This document shows positions 11,040-22,929 of a stretch of DNA of 64,000 nt, one piece after another (positions within the stretch are counted from its first letter, which is position 1; every line of letters begins with the position of its first letter). Made by a program: the position numbers and the translations under genes. The DNA is from Fennellomyces sp. T-0311 (lineage: Eukaryota; Mucoromycota; Mucoromycetes; Mucorales; Lichtheimiaceae): contig JALLLT010000004.1 of assembly GCA_025266875.1 (NCBI GenBank), positions 1,054,001-1,118,000 on the forward strand, in the 5' to 3' direction. The notes under the pieces are model-generated. The model had not been told where the DNA came from. It ran no database searches and was given only the letters and a program-made list of their open reading frames with translations.

Positions 11040-14000
11040 GCGGTGCGACTACTGCTGCTACTGTTTGAAGTTTATGGCGGCAGCTGGTAATGCATGAATT
11101 GATTAGGTGCTGCTATTATTAAATGACACTACAATTAGCATTATTTGGTATTACACTAGATCGAACAAGGGACTTACCATACAGTTGTTGGTCTAAAGAA
11201 CTATACTGTATGATTGGTGGTGCGTACAACTGCGGAAGTGGAAGAGGAAGTAAAGGTGCCAAGCTGGGTTGATTGCGGGCGCAAACTGCTGGTTGCTGTT
11301 GCTGCTCAATTACTGTAGAGTGTTGTGGCCGCGGTGTTTTTGTTGGGCTTGGCGATTGTGCATGTGGGGCAGATCGCTTTCGTGCTGTCGAGCTTAATAT
11401 GGATCGCAGATCTTCCAATACTTTACTGTTATCGCCAACAGTTATTTGAATATTGTCATATTGGCACGAAATGCTGTTATAGTACCCGCGCAAGTGTTCT
11501 GGTGTTTTGTAAAATATGGTTTGACCACTGACACTTTCAGATCACACTTTTGTGAACTGGTCAAAGTCAGTTGTTTTCGATTCGTGATTCGGGAACTTAT
11601 CCTTAAGAATACGATCGAATACTGCACGCTCATATGAGGTATGGACTGGAACAACAGAATGTACTACTTTCTGTCGTGAGGCGAGAAATGAACACTGGGC
11701 ACCTGTTGTTTGCAATGTTGAACTGCTAATAATAATCAATGCGGCAGCTTCTTCCGATGTTGGCTCTGAATGTAACTGTACTGATGTTTGCAGTGCTTCT
11801 TGAATACCACACAGTTGCATAAAATCGCTCGACGGAGGAGATATTCCAAATTCTTCCCCAGATGAAACAAGTTGTATTGCATGTTGATGGACACCGGGCT
11901 CATCATACTCATACGGTAGGCCAAGTGAAGCTCGTAAATCAATTATGTGCTGCGTTGTCCATGGCTCATAATCCAAATTTTCGAATAATATTTTGGTGGA
12001 TACCACTTTCGAGGGAATTAGTGCCACGGCTGCAGCAACACATAGTCAGGACATCTTTATCCTTTTCTTGGACGAAATAGAAAAGTATTCCAGGAGGGTC
12101 AGAGGCACGTCCGGGATGGATGGTTTTTAAAACATTCTTGGCTTGTCTCCAGTTTTCGTTGTCAAACAACAGCCACCGGCTTTATCGCATCTTAATAGTC
12201 CGTACTCTTCAAATAGTGCTTCTACCGTACTGTATAACTCTTTGGGAGGAGGTACAACCCCTAAATCAATTGTAGGCTAGTACAGCACAAGTAGATGAAC
12301 GATCGACTATTATGTCCGCCGTACTCTACGAAATATCCAATCTGGATTCTTTTGCCAGTTTTCCTTCCCATGTCAGGCCTTGCTTTTCCAAGACACTTTT
12401 CACCTTCTCTTTGTCGTTTTCGTCGATGATGAACGATGCATTACGAAAATCTTTGGAAAATGGCTTAGATAAGCCATGCTTACGTGGAACTCGAATCATT
12501 TACATTAAATGAAACGCGTCTTTCAGAATGCGAGAGTGGATTGGCGGCGGTATTTCCTTGTTGGCTTACTTTGGTAACTCGCTGAACAGCTTCCTCCCGT
12601 ATCACTGATTTTCGCGATCTATGTCTTTAGCAATTGATACTATTGTCCCATCGTCATCTACTATGGCCAGGTCTTCTGTCTCTACTTCGCCGTTGTCGCT
12701 TATATCAATATCGCCAATATCGCTTGTTGGACGATAATATGAATCATGGGAAAATAGAGTATATCTATCAGCTTTCTGATGATATTAGGATGCAGTGACA
12801 AACCTTCATTCAATCTATTTTCATCTTGTACTTGTGTTACTGGCTGAATACTTGACTGTGGTGCTGCAGTGCTGGAAAATTGGTCTTGAGCTTCAACAGC
12901 TTTACAAGCGCGTAGGTCAGATATTTTAACAATACAGTCGAAGTTGGGATGGCCGAAGTCGCAAAGAGGCTTTTGATGAAGCTTAACCATTGCACCAGGA
13001 ATTTGCGCCTTTTTGATTGTGGTTATGACTTCGCCTTTCTTCACATCCTTCTCACCCAGCTTCGTCTGCTGCTTAACGACGTCGCCATAAACAGCTGCTT
13101 CATTTACAGATCCTGGGTTATAGGATATATGCATTCCTTCTAAAAAATGCGCCTTGGATAAGTACTCAGTTGACTTTATGTTTGAACAGGAACTTTGGCC
13201 TCGATCTCGTCAGATGCTAAACGTTTGCCAATGGCTCCATGCTTCTTAAGTCCGCTATAAATTTGTAGAGATGCCCACGTGTCTAATGCGGCGTGCTGTA
13301 TCTACCCTTGAGAAAGCTCTGGTGCGTCCCAGTCGTCTAAGCGAACCTCATCGTCTTTTAGCAGCGTATGCTCAAGAACTGCTTCGCAAATCTCGGCGAG
13401 ACCCTTTTCTCCCATCGCTAATACAACCTTTGTTTTTTGCAAGCTCGCCAAGCTCGCCAAGCTCTCGTCCTCCTTTACAAGTGGTTTAAAGTCTCGTTCG
13501 ATTTTTTTGAGGTCGTCACCAACGTTATGTTCAACCTTCATAACCGTCTCATGGGCCAGCAAGCTGAGCAACGAAGATGGTAGCTTTTGAAGGTGGCTGA
13601 CACAGCAAACAAGTACAACGTCGTGGTCGGCAATTTGTATGGTGGTAATCTTTCCTGGACCAGTTCTCTTGCTAAAAGGCCATTCGCAATCAAGTCGAAT
13701 CACCTTGGCATATATATGTTTGGGCCATTATCCGACTGCCGGGATCCTGCTCTGTCGAGAAATGATTTGACTTCGGATTGAATGTCTTCAAATTTGCGAA
13801 CGCATTTGACCACAAGGTTGTCCTTTGGAATTTGAAGCAATGGATATTTCCATGTTTTTAAGCCTGGCAATGGCACTTTTTTGTTTACTGGCTCGACGTC
13901 TCGCAACAGTAGGGAACAACTTTCGCAAGGAAACTTGGTCACCTTGGACATTATCAGTGAAGAATACTTGAGGATGCTCGTAGCTGTAAATCTCGTAAGC

Positions 14001-14970
14001 ATTCCACATTTTCTCAAATGAATAATGGAGATGCGATAATGCTTTTGCCGTTACGAGAAACTGGAGGCTTACTTCTTCGTATTCGTTGCACACCGTGTAC
14101 AGTGCAGCGAATATCGGTGCATCATTGATTTTGCTGATCAATTTAATGACCTTGAAAGTATGATCACCTTTCAAATAGATACCGTCGAGAACTTGCATCT
14201 GCTTGTCGATGAGATGTCGAATTTCAGAAATGTATGCAGTATAAAAGGAGTGTTGGTATTGGGTAAAATGGATGTGGCCAACATACTTCGAACGGTCATC
14301 AAACTCGGACAAGGGAATGATTCCGCTTTTGCGGATCATCGTTTTGATGCTTGGGGTATGCTTCTGGAACTTGGCAGCTTGTAGATACTGCAATTCCAAC
14401 CTCGAATGCTTTAGACGATGAAGTACCCCAAGATCTTTTCGAACTGTTTGGTCCAACAGAATTTTGCACACATTTGTGATAAAGGTCACCGACTGTTTTG
14501 GAGAGACCTCCCTTTGCAGTGTGGTAGGCCGGAAACTGACACTGCAGGTGCTTTGGAAGCTGGCGGATAATTTCCCCACTGGTGCTCATATATGTTTTGG
14601 TACATTTTTGTAATTTTAATTGCCTCCTTAGCATTTGTACATTCATAACGGTACCCCAATAATACAAAAGCACCTATGTGATTGTGCCAGAATACCTACT
14701 TGATCTAATGATTATGCTGACCCTTACCCATCGATATCAATTACTCTGCGAGTATAAGGTGTCTTGGTATATCGTTTACATTTGAGAGGGTATTCACAGC
14801 CGGAACACTTCAAAGATGCCACGCCATCTGGAAGCAGCAGGTATGGAAACCATAAGAAGACGCTTGGTAGATATAGCGGGTCTGGATTAATCACTTCTCT
14901 CAACGCGAAAAAGGGCTCTTGTTCAGGGTAAACCCAAAATGTGCCCTTGCCTTCTATGTTGTATTCACTT
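11040..14970 (-). pseudogene. Relic of a large DDE transposon with a 3'-5' exonuclease domain
   Basis: Read on the minus strand from 14970, blocks appear in the order of one long protein. First is an N-terminal region with EGKGTFWVYPEQEPFFALRE and a C-x2-C pair (CSGCEYPLKC), ending at a GTAAGG donor. Next is a block with CQFPAYHTAKGGLSKTVGD, then DGIYLKGDHTFKVIKLI and HPQVFFTDNVQGDQ, which look like the first two acidic blocks of a DDE/RNase H-fold transposase. Then VIRLDCEWPFSKRTGPGK opens a DnaQ/WRN-like 3'-5' exonuclease (D-x-E), with HNVGDDLKK, and a broken Y-x3-D-like end QHAALDTWAS. C-terminal blocks include PGRASDPPGILFYFVQEKDK, NSLESGIHQNIIRKFGL and a Gln/Pro-rich tail. Frames change repeatedly and stops occur, so it is dead. 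I recall related DDE-exonuclease proteins in basidiomycetes and Mucorales, but could not verify the family name. Confidence 0.65.
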
Positions 14971-15249
14971 AAGTTGTCGCCCTCCTTTCTAATTCATGCT
15001 GTTTGACTGACTGTATTAAAAACTCACTCACTTCCAGGGCCGGCTCTGCCTTTATCAGTTGGAGCCAAGTTAAACAAAATGGTAAGGTTGCAAGAGCGAA
15101 TGAGAATCGATTATAACAAGTGTCAAAATCGGTTTTTATTGGCTGCAGCAGCCCCATAAGTATTCCCTGGGCCGAGATTTTGGTCTCAGGAGTGCGACGT
15201 CACCCGAAGGACTTAGCATTAATGATCACTTTTCTCGGATACAAGTTTC
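14971..15249. other. Flank of the transposon relic
   Basis: A minus-strand frame at 14969-15157 may be further N-terminal relic sequence. No other feature was seen. Confidence 0.35.
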
Positions 15250-15302
15250 CCGGTGGGACTTTATATCGCTATATAAAATAACATTATTGCTAGCGGCCAC
15301 TG
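15250..15302. mobile_element. MITE family 1, internally deleted copy
   Basis: CGGTGGGACTTTATATCGCT on the left and TAGCGGCCACTG on the right match the two ends of the 172-bp element at 4698-4869. Almost the whole interior is missing. TA follows the right end. Confidence 0.6.
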
Positions 15303-15713
15303 TAATTCGGTGTGTTGCCATGTAGATAAAGTAGCATCTTTCAGTAAAAATTGTATAGTCAATAGGACGGGAATGATATACATCAAAAGTGCACGTGACA
15401 TTCCACTCTTGTGCTATCGTGCCTGAACGCATTACCAAAAGTCGAGGTCGGATGAGTTACTCGGATAGAAAAGTATTTGATGACTATTGCAAACATGTAG
15501 CTGAGCACAATGAATATGTCGGTAGAATGTCCCGTTTACACGTTAAGTGGTTTCCCCGTGTGCATGCACTGTTGGGCACCAACCGCATATGAAAATCAAT
15601 CATGGCGGCGGGGTGTATTTTACGCTTCAGTGAAATTGAGCTGACAAGATAGAAATCGTGCGGGGAAGAACCTTTCTTTTCTTGATTACAAAAGCGATCT
15701 CGAACTTCACACG

Positions 15714-16912
15714 ATGCCTTCACCACCAAAACCATGGGAAGTCAACAATGGCGGATCAACAGCAGCTGCAACTTCAGCAGTGACTAGTACTTTAGGATCG
15801 ACTGATACTAGCTTGACTAGCAGTACGCCGGCTGTACCCGATCGTCCTTCGACGATGGCCACCACTTCTGGGTACGGTGGAGGTAAATTACTTCACAACC
15901 ATTGCATTTTTGCACCATTGCGTCTGACAATTGGACTCAAATAGTTGGTGGATACGGCAGCTCTATGGGAGGCTATGGCAGCACTCTAGGAGGCTATGGT
16001 AGTACTATGGGAGGATACGGATCTTCATATAGTAGCCCATACAGCCGCATGGGAGGCTACGGAGGCTATGGCTCATCATACGGTGGTTACGGTGGCTACG
16101 GATCAAGCTATGGGGGTTATGGCGGCTATGGCGGCTACTCTCGTTTCGGTGGTGGCATGTACAACCGATATGGCGGCGGTATGGGCGGTATGGGCGGCAT
16201 GGGCGACGAGTTTGGCATGCAACAAGGAGGACTGGAGTCAAGCACACGAGCAACGTTTGAAATCATTGACCAGATTGTGGGAGCGTTTGGTGGATTTGCG
16301 CAAATGTTGGACAGCACATATATGGCGACACACTCGAGTTTCATGGCCATGGTTGGTGTGGCCGAGCAATTTGGCAATTTACGCCATTACCTTGGGAATC
16401 TGTTCAATGTCTATTCGTGGATCCGGTGGTTCAAACGGATAATATATCGACTGACCGGAAGAGAAATACCACCTGAGCTGTATGATCCACAACCCGAGAA
16501 CCCACAGCAGCGGCAGATTGAAGGCAATGCTGAAGGTGCCGAACACTCACAACAGCAGCAGCAGCCCGTGCGCCGCAAGCGTTCGGTGTTGTTCATGATG
16601 GCCATCTTCCTCGGCTTGCCTTACATGCTGTACAAGCTGTTCCAGCGTGCACGCGAGTATCATCGCAACCAAATGTTGTTACAAGGAAGAGAGGAGGTTG
16701 CCACGGCAATGTATGACTTTGTGGCAGAGGCACCGATGGAGCTTAACCTGCGACGAGGTGACACGGTGTATATCATGTCTAAGGTGGACCCTGCATCGGG
16801 AGCTCCCAGCGATTGGTGGCAAGGACGACTGGCAAATGGCACGACGGGCATTTTCCCTGCAAACTACGTCGTTGTGCAACCGGCGGCGGATTTGTCTAGA
16901 AAGATGCGATAA
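15714..16912 (+). CDS. PEX13: Peroxin-13, peroxisomal import docking protein
   Basis: Pex13 is an integral peroxisomal membrane protein; with Pex14 it forms the docking site for the Pex5/Pex7 cargo receptors. Two exons, 15714-15882 and 15945-16912, join at a phase-1 intron of 62 nt to give 378 residues. After a Pro/Ser/Thr-rich start comes a long Gly/Tyr region of GGYG and GGYGSS repeats (about residues 55-140), typical of Pex13 N-termini. The conserved membrane part follows (FEIIDQIVGAFGGFAQMLDS), then a Gln-run linker and RRKRSVLFMMAIFLGLPYML. A C-terminal SH3 domain shows AMYDF, DWWQG and GIFPANYV. Length and order match fungal PEX13. The ATG at 15714 is the first ATG of the open frame. 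It is convergent with YRB2, with 122 bp between the stops. Confidence 0.93.
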
Positions 16913-17034
16913 TATTCCCTCCAAGCCCTTTGTTTTTGTATATACACGCAGGACCGTGCCCTTTCCGATTTTTTTTTATTATTTTCTAGCGCAATACCCC
17001 GAAGAGAACAAGATGGAAGTAAACTTTTTTAATA

Positions 17035-18690
17035 TTAATCCTCTTTTGACTTTTCTTCACTGGGCATGGCTGCAGTCAACTGATCCAACAAGTCTTGTGC
17101 CGCAGCGGCATTTGCCACCTTAGAAACCCGTTGTTAGCATGGAAACTTGCACACGCCCTTGCATGAACCCATACCTTCAGTGCGAATTTACGGAAACGCT
17201 TTTCACTTTTACCGTCCTCGGTAGCGCCCATTTCAATGGCACCAAACTGCACGAATTTTTCTTGCATGATATCAAACTTGAGCCAGGATACAAGTCGAAT
17301 GTTCAGTATAAGTCGGTACACCGAATCCGCTCGCATCACCACGCGCCTTCTCAAGGTGTCTTCTTTGTGTTCCTTGATTCGCAATGTGCCCACACCGCGC
17401 TCCTTCCAGCTGCCAGTTGTGCCGTCCATTTCGTATAGTTTTGCCTTGGTTTGATACAGCGTGTTCTCGTCCTCTTCACCCGTTATCACTATGCTACCAT
17501 ATCAGGGAAAAAGTCACGAGTGTGCCCGTAGCAACAAATACCTTCTGTTTGCAGTTTCGGTCTGTTCTTGGTATGATCAGTAGGTTCGGGTGTGTGTGTT
17601 GCGCTTGCTTGTGTGCTGCTCTCATCATCGGTTGTCGTGGATATCTCATTAGCCTCCTTTTGCGGGGATGCTAACGCATTGGCAGTACTGCTCGCTGCCG
17701 CCAGGGCAAACGAGGAAGCTTGAAAGGATCCAAACGTTGGTGCGGACGTGGCGGTTGAAGTACTCGGAGACTGTGAAGCACCGAAACCACCAAAGGCGGA
17801 TCCCGAGAACCCACCAAACGTTGGCTAATGGGTGTGTTAGGCACAGTCTCTGGCAGAAAAAACAAAAATTCTACCTTTTGTGTGGTTTGTGCTACAGGAG
17901 GCGTAGAGGTTTGATGTGAACTCCAGCCCTTTGTTCCAAAACCTGATGTGGCGCCAAATGTGTACTTTGGCTTCTCTGAAGGATCCTTCTTTTTGCTATC
18001 TGTCTCCTCCTCTGCAAACTCACTCCAATCGTCGTCGTCATGGTTACCGCCGAATGCTGCGAAAGCATGCTTTGTCTTAGGCTCTTCTCTCTTCTCATCA
18101 ACATTGTTTTCTTCGGGTTTATCCATCGTTGCGTCTTCCGAACCCGAGTCGTCTTCGCTTGGCGGTGGGCTGGACTTATCGGCGGTCGACATATCTTTAA
18201 GGTTTCGACGGATTGTGCGCACCGATGTCGCCGATGCTGGCTCTATATCCTCTTCGTCATCGCGCTTACTATCTGCTCGATTAGTCTATTGGTATCGCAC
18301 ATGCACTGAGTAAGCACATACGACTTTTTAGGTACGGATGTTTCCTTGTCATCCTGACTGCCCTTTTGCTACGGTGGAGAAGTCAAAAAAAAGTGTATAA
18401 CCACACAATACGCCTGCTCCCTTACACTATCGTCTACAGGCTGATCATGAGGCTCTGCAGACTGATCGCGTCCTCGTTTCTTTGTAGATGCCGCATCGTC
18501 TGTTGTTGTTATAACAATTTAGCTAATCTGTTATTTTGCTCGTTGACGCGGCGCGCCACTATGGGTTTCATGGCAATCTTCCTCAACAATGTTTGCAGAG
18601 CGGGGAAGAATGTTCAAAATAAAGGGGATAATGAAAGTGTATGTAATACTTGCCGAAATCGCTGATGGATTCGTTTGGTGAAGAGGACAT
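17035..18690 (-). CDS. YRB2: Ran-binding protein of the Yrb2/RanBP3 type
   Basis: Yrb2/RanBP3 proteins sit in the nucleus and help Crm1-dependent export by binding Ran-GTP. Seven exons on the minus strand (18690-18654, 18499-18426, 18368-18322, 18268-17875, 17824-17542, 17488-17175 and 17118-17035) give 410 residues in frame. The N-terminal half is acidic and Lys/Ser-rich (KKRGRDQ could be an NLS). It has YTFGATSGFGTKG and repeated FGGF/FGSF segments, like the FG-type region of Yrb2. Residues about 279-385 form a RanBD1 domain: KAKLYEMD, GSWKERGVGTLRI, and VVMRADSVYRLILNIRL. The first intron appears to use a GC donor (G|GCAAGT); the only other in-frame route was not found, so the exon 1 join is the weakest part. 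Nup2/Nup50 is less likely because of the single C-terminal RanBD1 and the Yrb2-like N-terminal motif. Confidence 0.87.
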
Positions 18691-18800
18691 GTTCTGATCG
18701 AGTCAATGACGAGCCGGTGTTGCGTGAAAAAGTTCCCAAAAGCAAAGCGGAGAGCGAAAGGATTTTGGGATTTTGATGGTGAATGGTATCAGTGATCGGG

Positions 18801-19067
18801 TTAGTACATCATGTGGGAATTACGCGGATAATTGAGATTGTTGGAAGCGCTGTGAACAAGGATAGGTGGATGCAAACTACCAGCTCCATTCTCACGCATA
18901 GCATGACTTGTAGGATTTAATGGTCCTTCTGCTAGATGGTCGAGTACCTTCTTGTTTGATCCTGTGCACACCAACGAACCACTATCTTTTGAGCTGAAAA
19001 TATATTCCGACGCCTTTTGCTTGACGAAAATGTCTCTAAGCTTCAATAATGCAACAAAATCAATACT
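18801..19067 (-). CDS. Possible 3' exon of an unrecognised small gene
   Basis: An 89-codon frame opens directly after an ATTCCAG acceptor (19068-19070) and ends at a TAA at 18801. It contains KLRDIFVKQKASEYIFSSKD and ends NYPRNSHMMY. An ATG exon just upstream (about 19180, MSQNKFDTKRYW) could splice to it in phase 0 through a GTCAGG donor. No domain was recognised; it may be chance or a relic. Confidence 0.25.
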   Translation of the reverse strand, partial: SIDFVALLKLRDIFVKQKASEYIFSSKDSGSLVCTGSNKKVLDHLAEGPLNPTSHAMRENGAGSLHPPILVHSASNNLNYPRNSHMMY

Positions 19068-20553
19068 CTGGAATTAGGTCAATAGGGGATTTTCGATTTG
19101 GAACGATAAGAAGAAGCAGCTTGCTCTATGTAGCACTCGAAACATCCCTGACGCTCCAGTATCGTTTAGTATCAAACTTATTTTGAGACATTCACTGTTA
19201 CCCCTCTACTCTACTGTTCTATACTAGCAATGCCGAGCCACAAATTATTACGGTCGGAGGCTCAGCTTCTGCTTAGCCGACAGGCTGTAATAAAAGCAGC
19301 AGGATCGAGATTGAGTAAGGAAGAGGGAAGATACTGATCTGCATGTGTCTGACCAAGCCCATTTCGGAAATTAGATAACGCAGTTTTACAAATTTGGAGA
19401 GTGTACTTAGTTGTCCTATTGATGTTCCCTTTCCAATCTATTGGTATTGCGGACGCTATGCATTAAACAAGCTATGATGTCCACATGGTATCGGCTGATC
19501 CAGAATGGTAAAAACGAATTAATTGGATACAGAGTTGTCATTGATAATACAATCGTCAAATGGTCTTCTTGTCGTCAAGCCAATTTGGCTACGTACCTGA
19601 CTTTATACTTTTATCTTTTTAATGTTACCGAGCTATGGAAACTAACTACTACATGAATCATGTGGTCGTTTGTTGCTGCGTAATAATCGAAATACTATCA
19701 GTACCTTGTTGTAAAGCGCACGTTGCCAACCTGAATTCCTCAGAATTTGTTTCAAGCTGGCTGCTGTATTACCATGCGTTACTATGGAGACAGGTAGATC
19801 ATTCGGCTCTGAGTCGCTAACCGATCCCAATTAAGAATATAATGCTTACTGTATGTACAGTTCAAATGGTCATGCCAGCCGGTAATATACTACTTACTAT
19901 ACCAACATCCTAACCAAAAAATGCGCGTGATGGCTAAAAGTGAATCTAATGCTATCGACTTCACGTCCATATTAAAGAAAAAATTGCCTTTAAAGATCAG
20001 GTGCTTTTTTTCAAAATTTAGGCGGAAGATTCATAACGCAGTGCATTGTAAAGAACAGTAAAATGGATCACTCCCGTTAATGTTTGCACGTCGGCTATTC
20101 TATTACCCATCATTGATCGGGACGTTCTTGAACTTCTATAAAATCTATGGTTAATGCGTGTACGCGCCACAAAGTAACTACTACGGTGTGTGTTCCGAAT
20201 CTAATTCGATAATATGAATTAGGAGCCTCCAACTAGTTGTAAGCCACGACTTATCGACATATCTCTTTGAGGAATAAAGTACATAGAAGCAGGTGACGCT
20301 TCCTTTGAGCAGCCTAACTGCTTATGGCGGGTATGCCCTACATAAGGTGAGCACTACGTAAGTATTATATTGGAATAAAAATACTCTATGCAAGTATTGT
20401 CCGTAATGGAAATAGTACGGGTGAATGCCATGGATCCTGATGAAATAATACCCATGGTTCTGCATCCTGCCATAAGAAGAGCTTAATCATTACGTAACAT
20501 GTGATCCTTCCATGGCACACATATTTAGATAAACCTGCACCATTTTTTTTATC
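19068..20553. other. 1.5-kb region without a supported gene
   Basis: AT-rich, with short frames only. It probably holds the upstream region of the hydrolase gene at 20554. Confidence 0.45.
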
Positions 20554-22631
20554 TTGCTTTTCTTGCTTCTCTGCCCTGCTGTCCCTGAATCCATGATGCA
20601 TCTTAAAAATCCGCCTACAGCTCGAACCCAGCGAACAAGCATTGATACCACTCACCGGTCACCAAAGATATCATACGCAGCGATCGCCAGTCAACGGCTG
20701 CAAGCTGTGAAAAATAGTTTGGCTGCTTCGCCTGCTCCATCCAAAACCAAGGTAAAAAGAAATAAAGAAATTCAAATTAAACAGCAATACCAAAGAAGCG
20801 GCAACTTAACTGATTCATCCTGTGTGCAGAGTATCAACGGGCGTTCTCTCATCATACCAGACCATCAGTCCGATAATGGCGTATGTTACTATCTCATCCA
20901 TAATCTCTTTTTCTTTTAAATTAGTAATAACGCCAAGGCGTGTCTTTAATAATACTGTAGACTGAAGAAGTATTGATTGAAGAACGTCCAAATGGGTTTT
21001 TTGAAATTTGCCTAAATCGACCGACAAAATTAAACGCGATCAACTTTAAAATGGCCGATTTGATAAGTCAGAAATTGCTGGTATGTTAGCATCTGCACTG
21101 CTGTTGTCAACACAGGAAAGTAAAAAGAGACACTAACCAAAAAAGTATATTCCATAGGCGTGGGAAACATCAGAGAAGTGCAAGTTTTTTCTCTTTAAAG
21201 GTACCGGTGCAAGGGCTTTTTGTGCAGGTGGTGATATCAGAGGTACAATTTCATGGAAGCTGCTGTGCGTGGCATCAAAACTGACTGTTCATGCAGATTT
21301 GGTGGATTTGGAGCTTGCTGGCCAACACGATGTTTGTGTTGAACTTTTCCGAAAGCATTGCCGGTTAAATCATGTTGTTGCCAGTCGCAATAAGCCCGGT
21401 ATTGCCATTATCAATGGAATCACAAGTAGCGTACCATGCTGAAAATATGTACACAATTATGGATGCGCAATTTATTAACGATTCCGTCGAAATACATAGT
21501 GGGTGGTGGTGTTGGCCTATCCGTGAATTTGCCATTCTGTATTGCCACGGAGAATACGATTTTTGCTATGCCAGAATGTTCCATTGGACATCATCCTGAT
21601 GCCAGTTCATCCTTTTGGTTTCCACGGTTAGATGGGTACCTTGGACTTTACCTTGGATTAACTGGTCAGCGTGTAAGAGCACAGGATGTCTTGTAAGTAA
21701 AAATTATTATGAATTACTTGTACATCTGAAATAACAAGATATATTGTTGCGGTATTAGCTATACTGGTATCGCTTCGCATTACGTTCCTGCAAATCGTTT
21801 GGACGACCTAGAAGCTGCTCTGGGCGACCTTGCATCCAAATCTATTGGCGAATTGGATTATAACTCTATCAATACCGTGATTGAGCAATTTTCAGCAGAT
21901 ATGGATCAAGTACCGCCGTTTTCATTTGGAGGAGATATTTGTCGAGCAATCAATAGGTATGTAACGTTATGTTACATAATACAAATAGACAGCATGAAAT
22001 AGGCTAACTGTTTTTTCTCATCCAGATGCTTCCAGTATAAAACAATGGAAGAAATTGTTTCTGCGCTCAATAATGAGAAAGTGGCTGTGCAATGGGCAAA
22101 GGAAACGCTTGGTCAGCTCGAGGAAATGTCACCCACGTCACTGAAGCTGTTTCTGCAGCTGTATTATGCTGGATCTCTTCTCTCATTTGCTGACTGTATG
22201 AAGCTGGAGTATCAACTGACGAACCGAACTTTGGTAGGAAAAGAAGAGCAACATTGCTGTTCGCATTAGAATACAGATTTTGTTTCTAACTTGTTAAAAA
22301 CTAGGATGGGAGAGAATTTAAGGAAGGAACGCAAGCAACTTTAATCACTCGTACAAAACCAAAATGGGATCCGCCAACTTTACAGCAGGTTAATGCTGAG
22401 GAAATCAAGCGCTACTATTTTGATACGCCTATTAGCAATCCGCTTACGTTTTTATGTGAAGGGGCAGAGTATAAGGAACGACCACATACGCGCTTTCGAT
22501 TACCAAAATGTACAGAAATTTTAGAGGCTGCAGAAATGTTGGATCGCAATGAGTCAACCAAATATTTCCTGAACAAGTATCAAGGAAAACAAGGTGTCAA
22601 AGCCAAAGTTTTTAGCGTTTTGAACGGTTAA
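20554..22631 (+). CDS. 3-hydroxyisobutyryl-CoA hydrolase (mitochondrial, valine catabolism)
   Basis: This enzyme (human HIBCH, yeast Ehd3) hydrolyses 3-hydroxyisobutyryl-CoA in valine breakdown. Eight exons: 20554-20880, 20961-21080, 21158-21242, 21297-21425, 21500-21692, 21759-21956, 22026-22233 and 22305-22631, all in frame, 528 residues. The crotonase fold is clear: LNRPTKLNAIN, then the oxyanion-hole motif FCAGGDIR and NGITMGGGVGLS. FAMPECSIGHHPDASSSFW follows, where the Glu and Asp match the HIBCH catalytic positions, and LGLTGQR comes next. HIBCH-specific C-terminal sequence continues to KGKQGVKAKVF-type ends (here YQGKQGVKAKVFSV). The N-terminal ~95 residues are basic and Ser-rich, fitting a targeting peptide. 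ATG 20593 (MMHLKNPP) is an equally good start. Stop at 22629-22631. Confidence 0.92.
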
Positions 22632-22929
22632 TAGAATATGTATTTTGGCTACAAGACATTTCAAGATGTTCTCTAGATACTTGGATTGTTGCACACTTGC
22701 ACTTTCTACATCTAAGAAGCCTTATCCAGTGTCAATCGAACCACGTCATCCGTGCCTCGTTCTTTTCTTACGAAAATATAGACGAGATGCCTTGTTAATA
22801 TCCAATTATTGGGTGGAATTGACAAGTAGATAAATCGGAAAAAATACGACAAAAACCCTGGCATAGAAACGTTATCAACAGAGTAGGCATTTTAGCCGCT
22901 TAAAATAAAAGATTTTCGTGTTCCAGACA

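Noticed and set aside
15996..16442. Long alternative frames over the PEX13 Gly/Tyr repeat, both strands
   Set aside because: They are shadows of the GGYG-encoding repeat; the PEX13 frame has clear SH3 and membrane motifs.
20386..20655. Minus-strand 89-codon frame overlapping the hydrolase start
   Set aside because: No motif and it overlaps the N-terminal exon of a well-supported gene.
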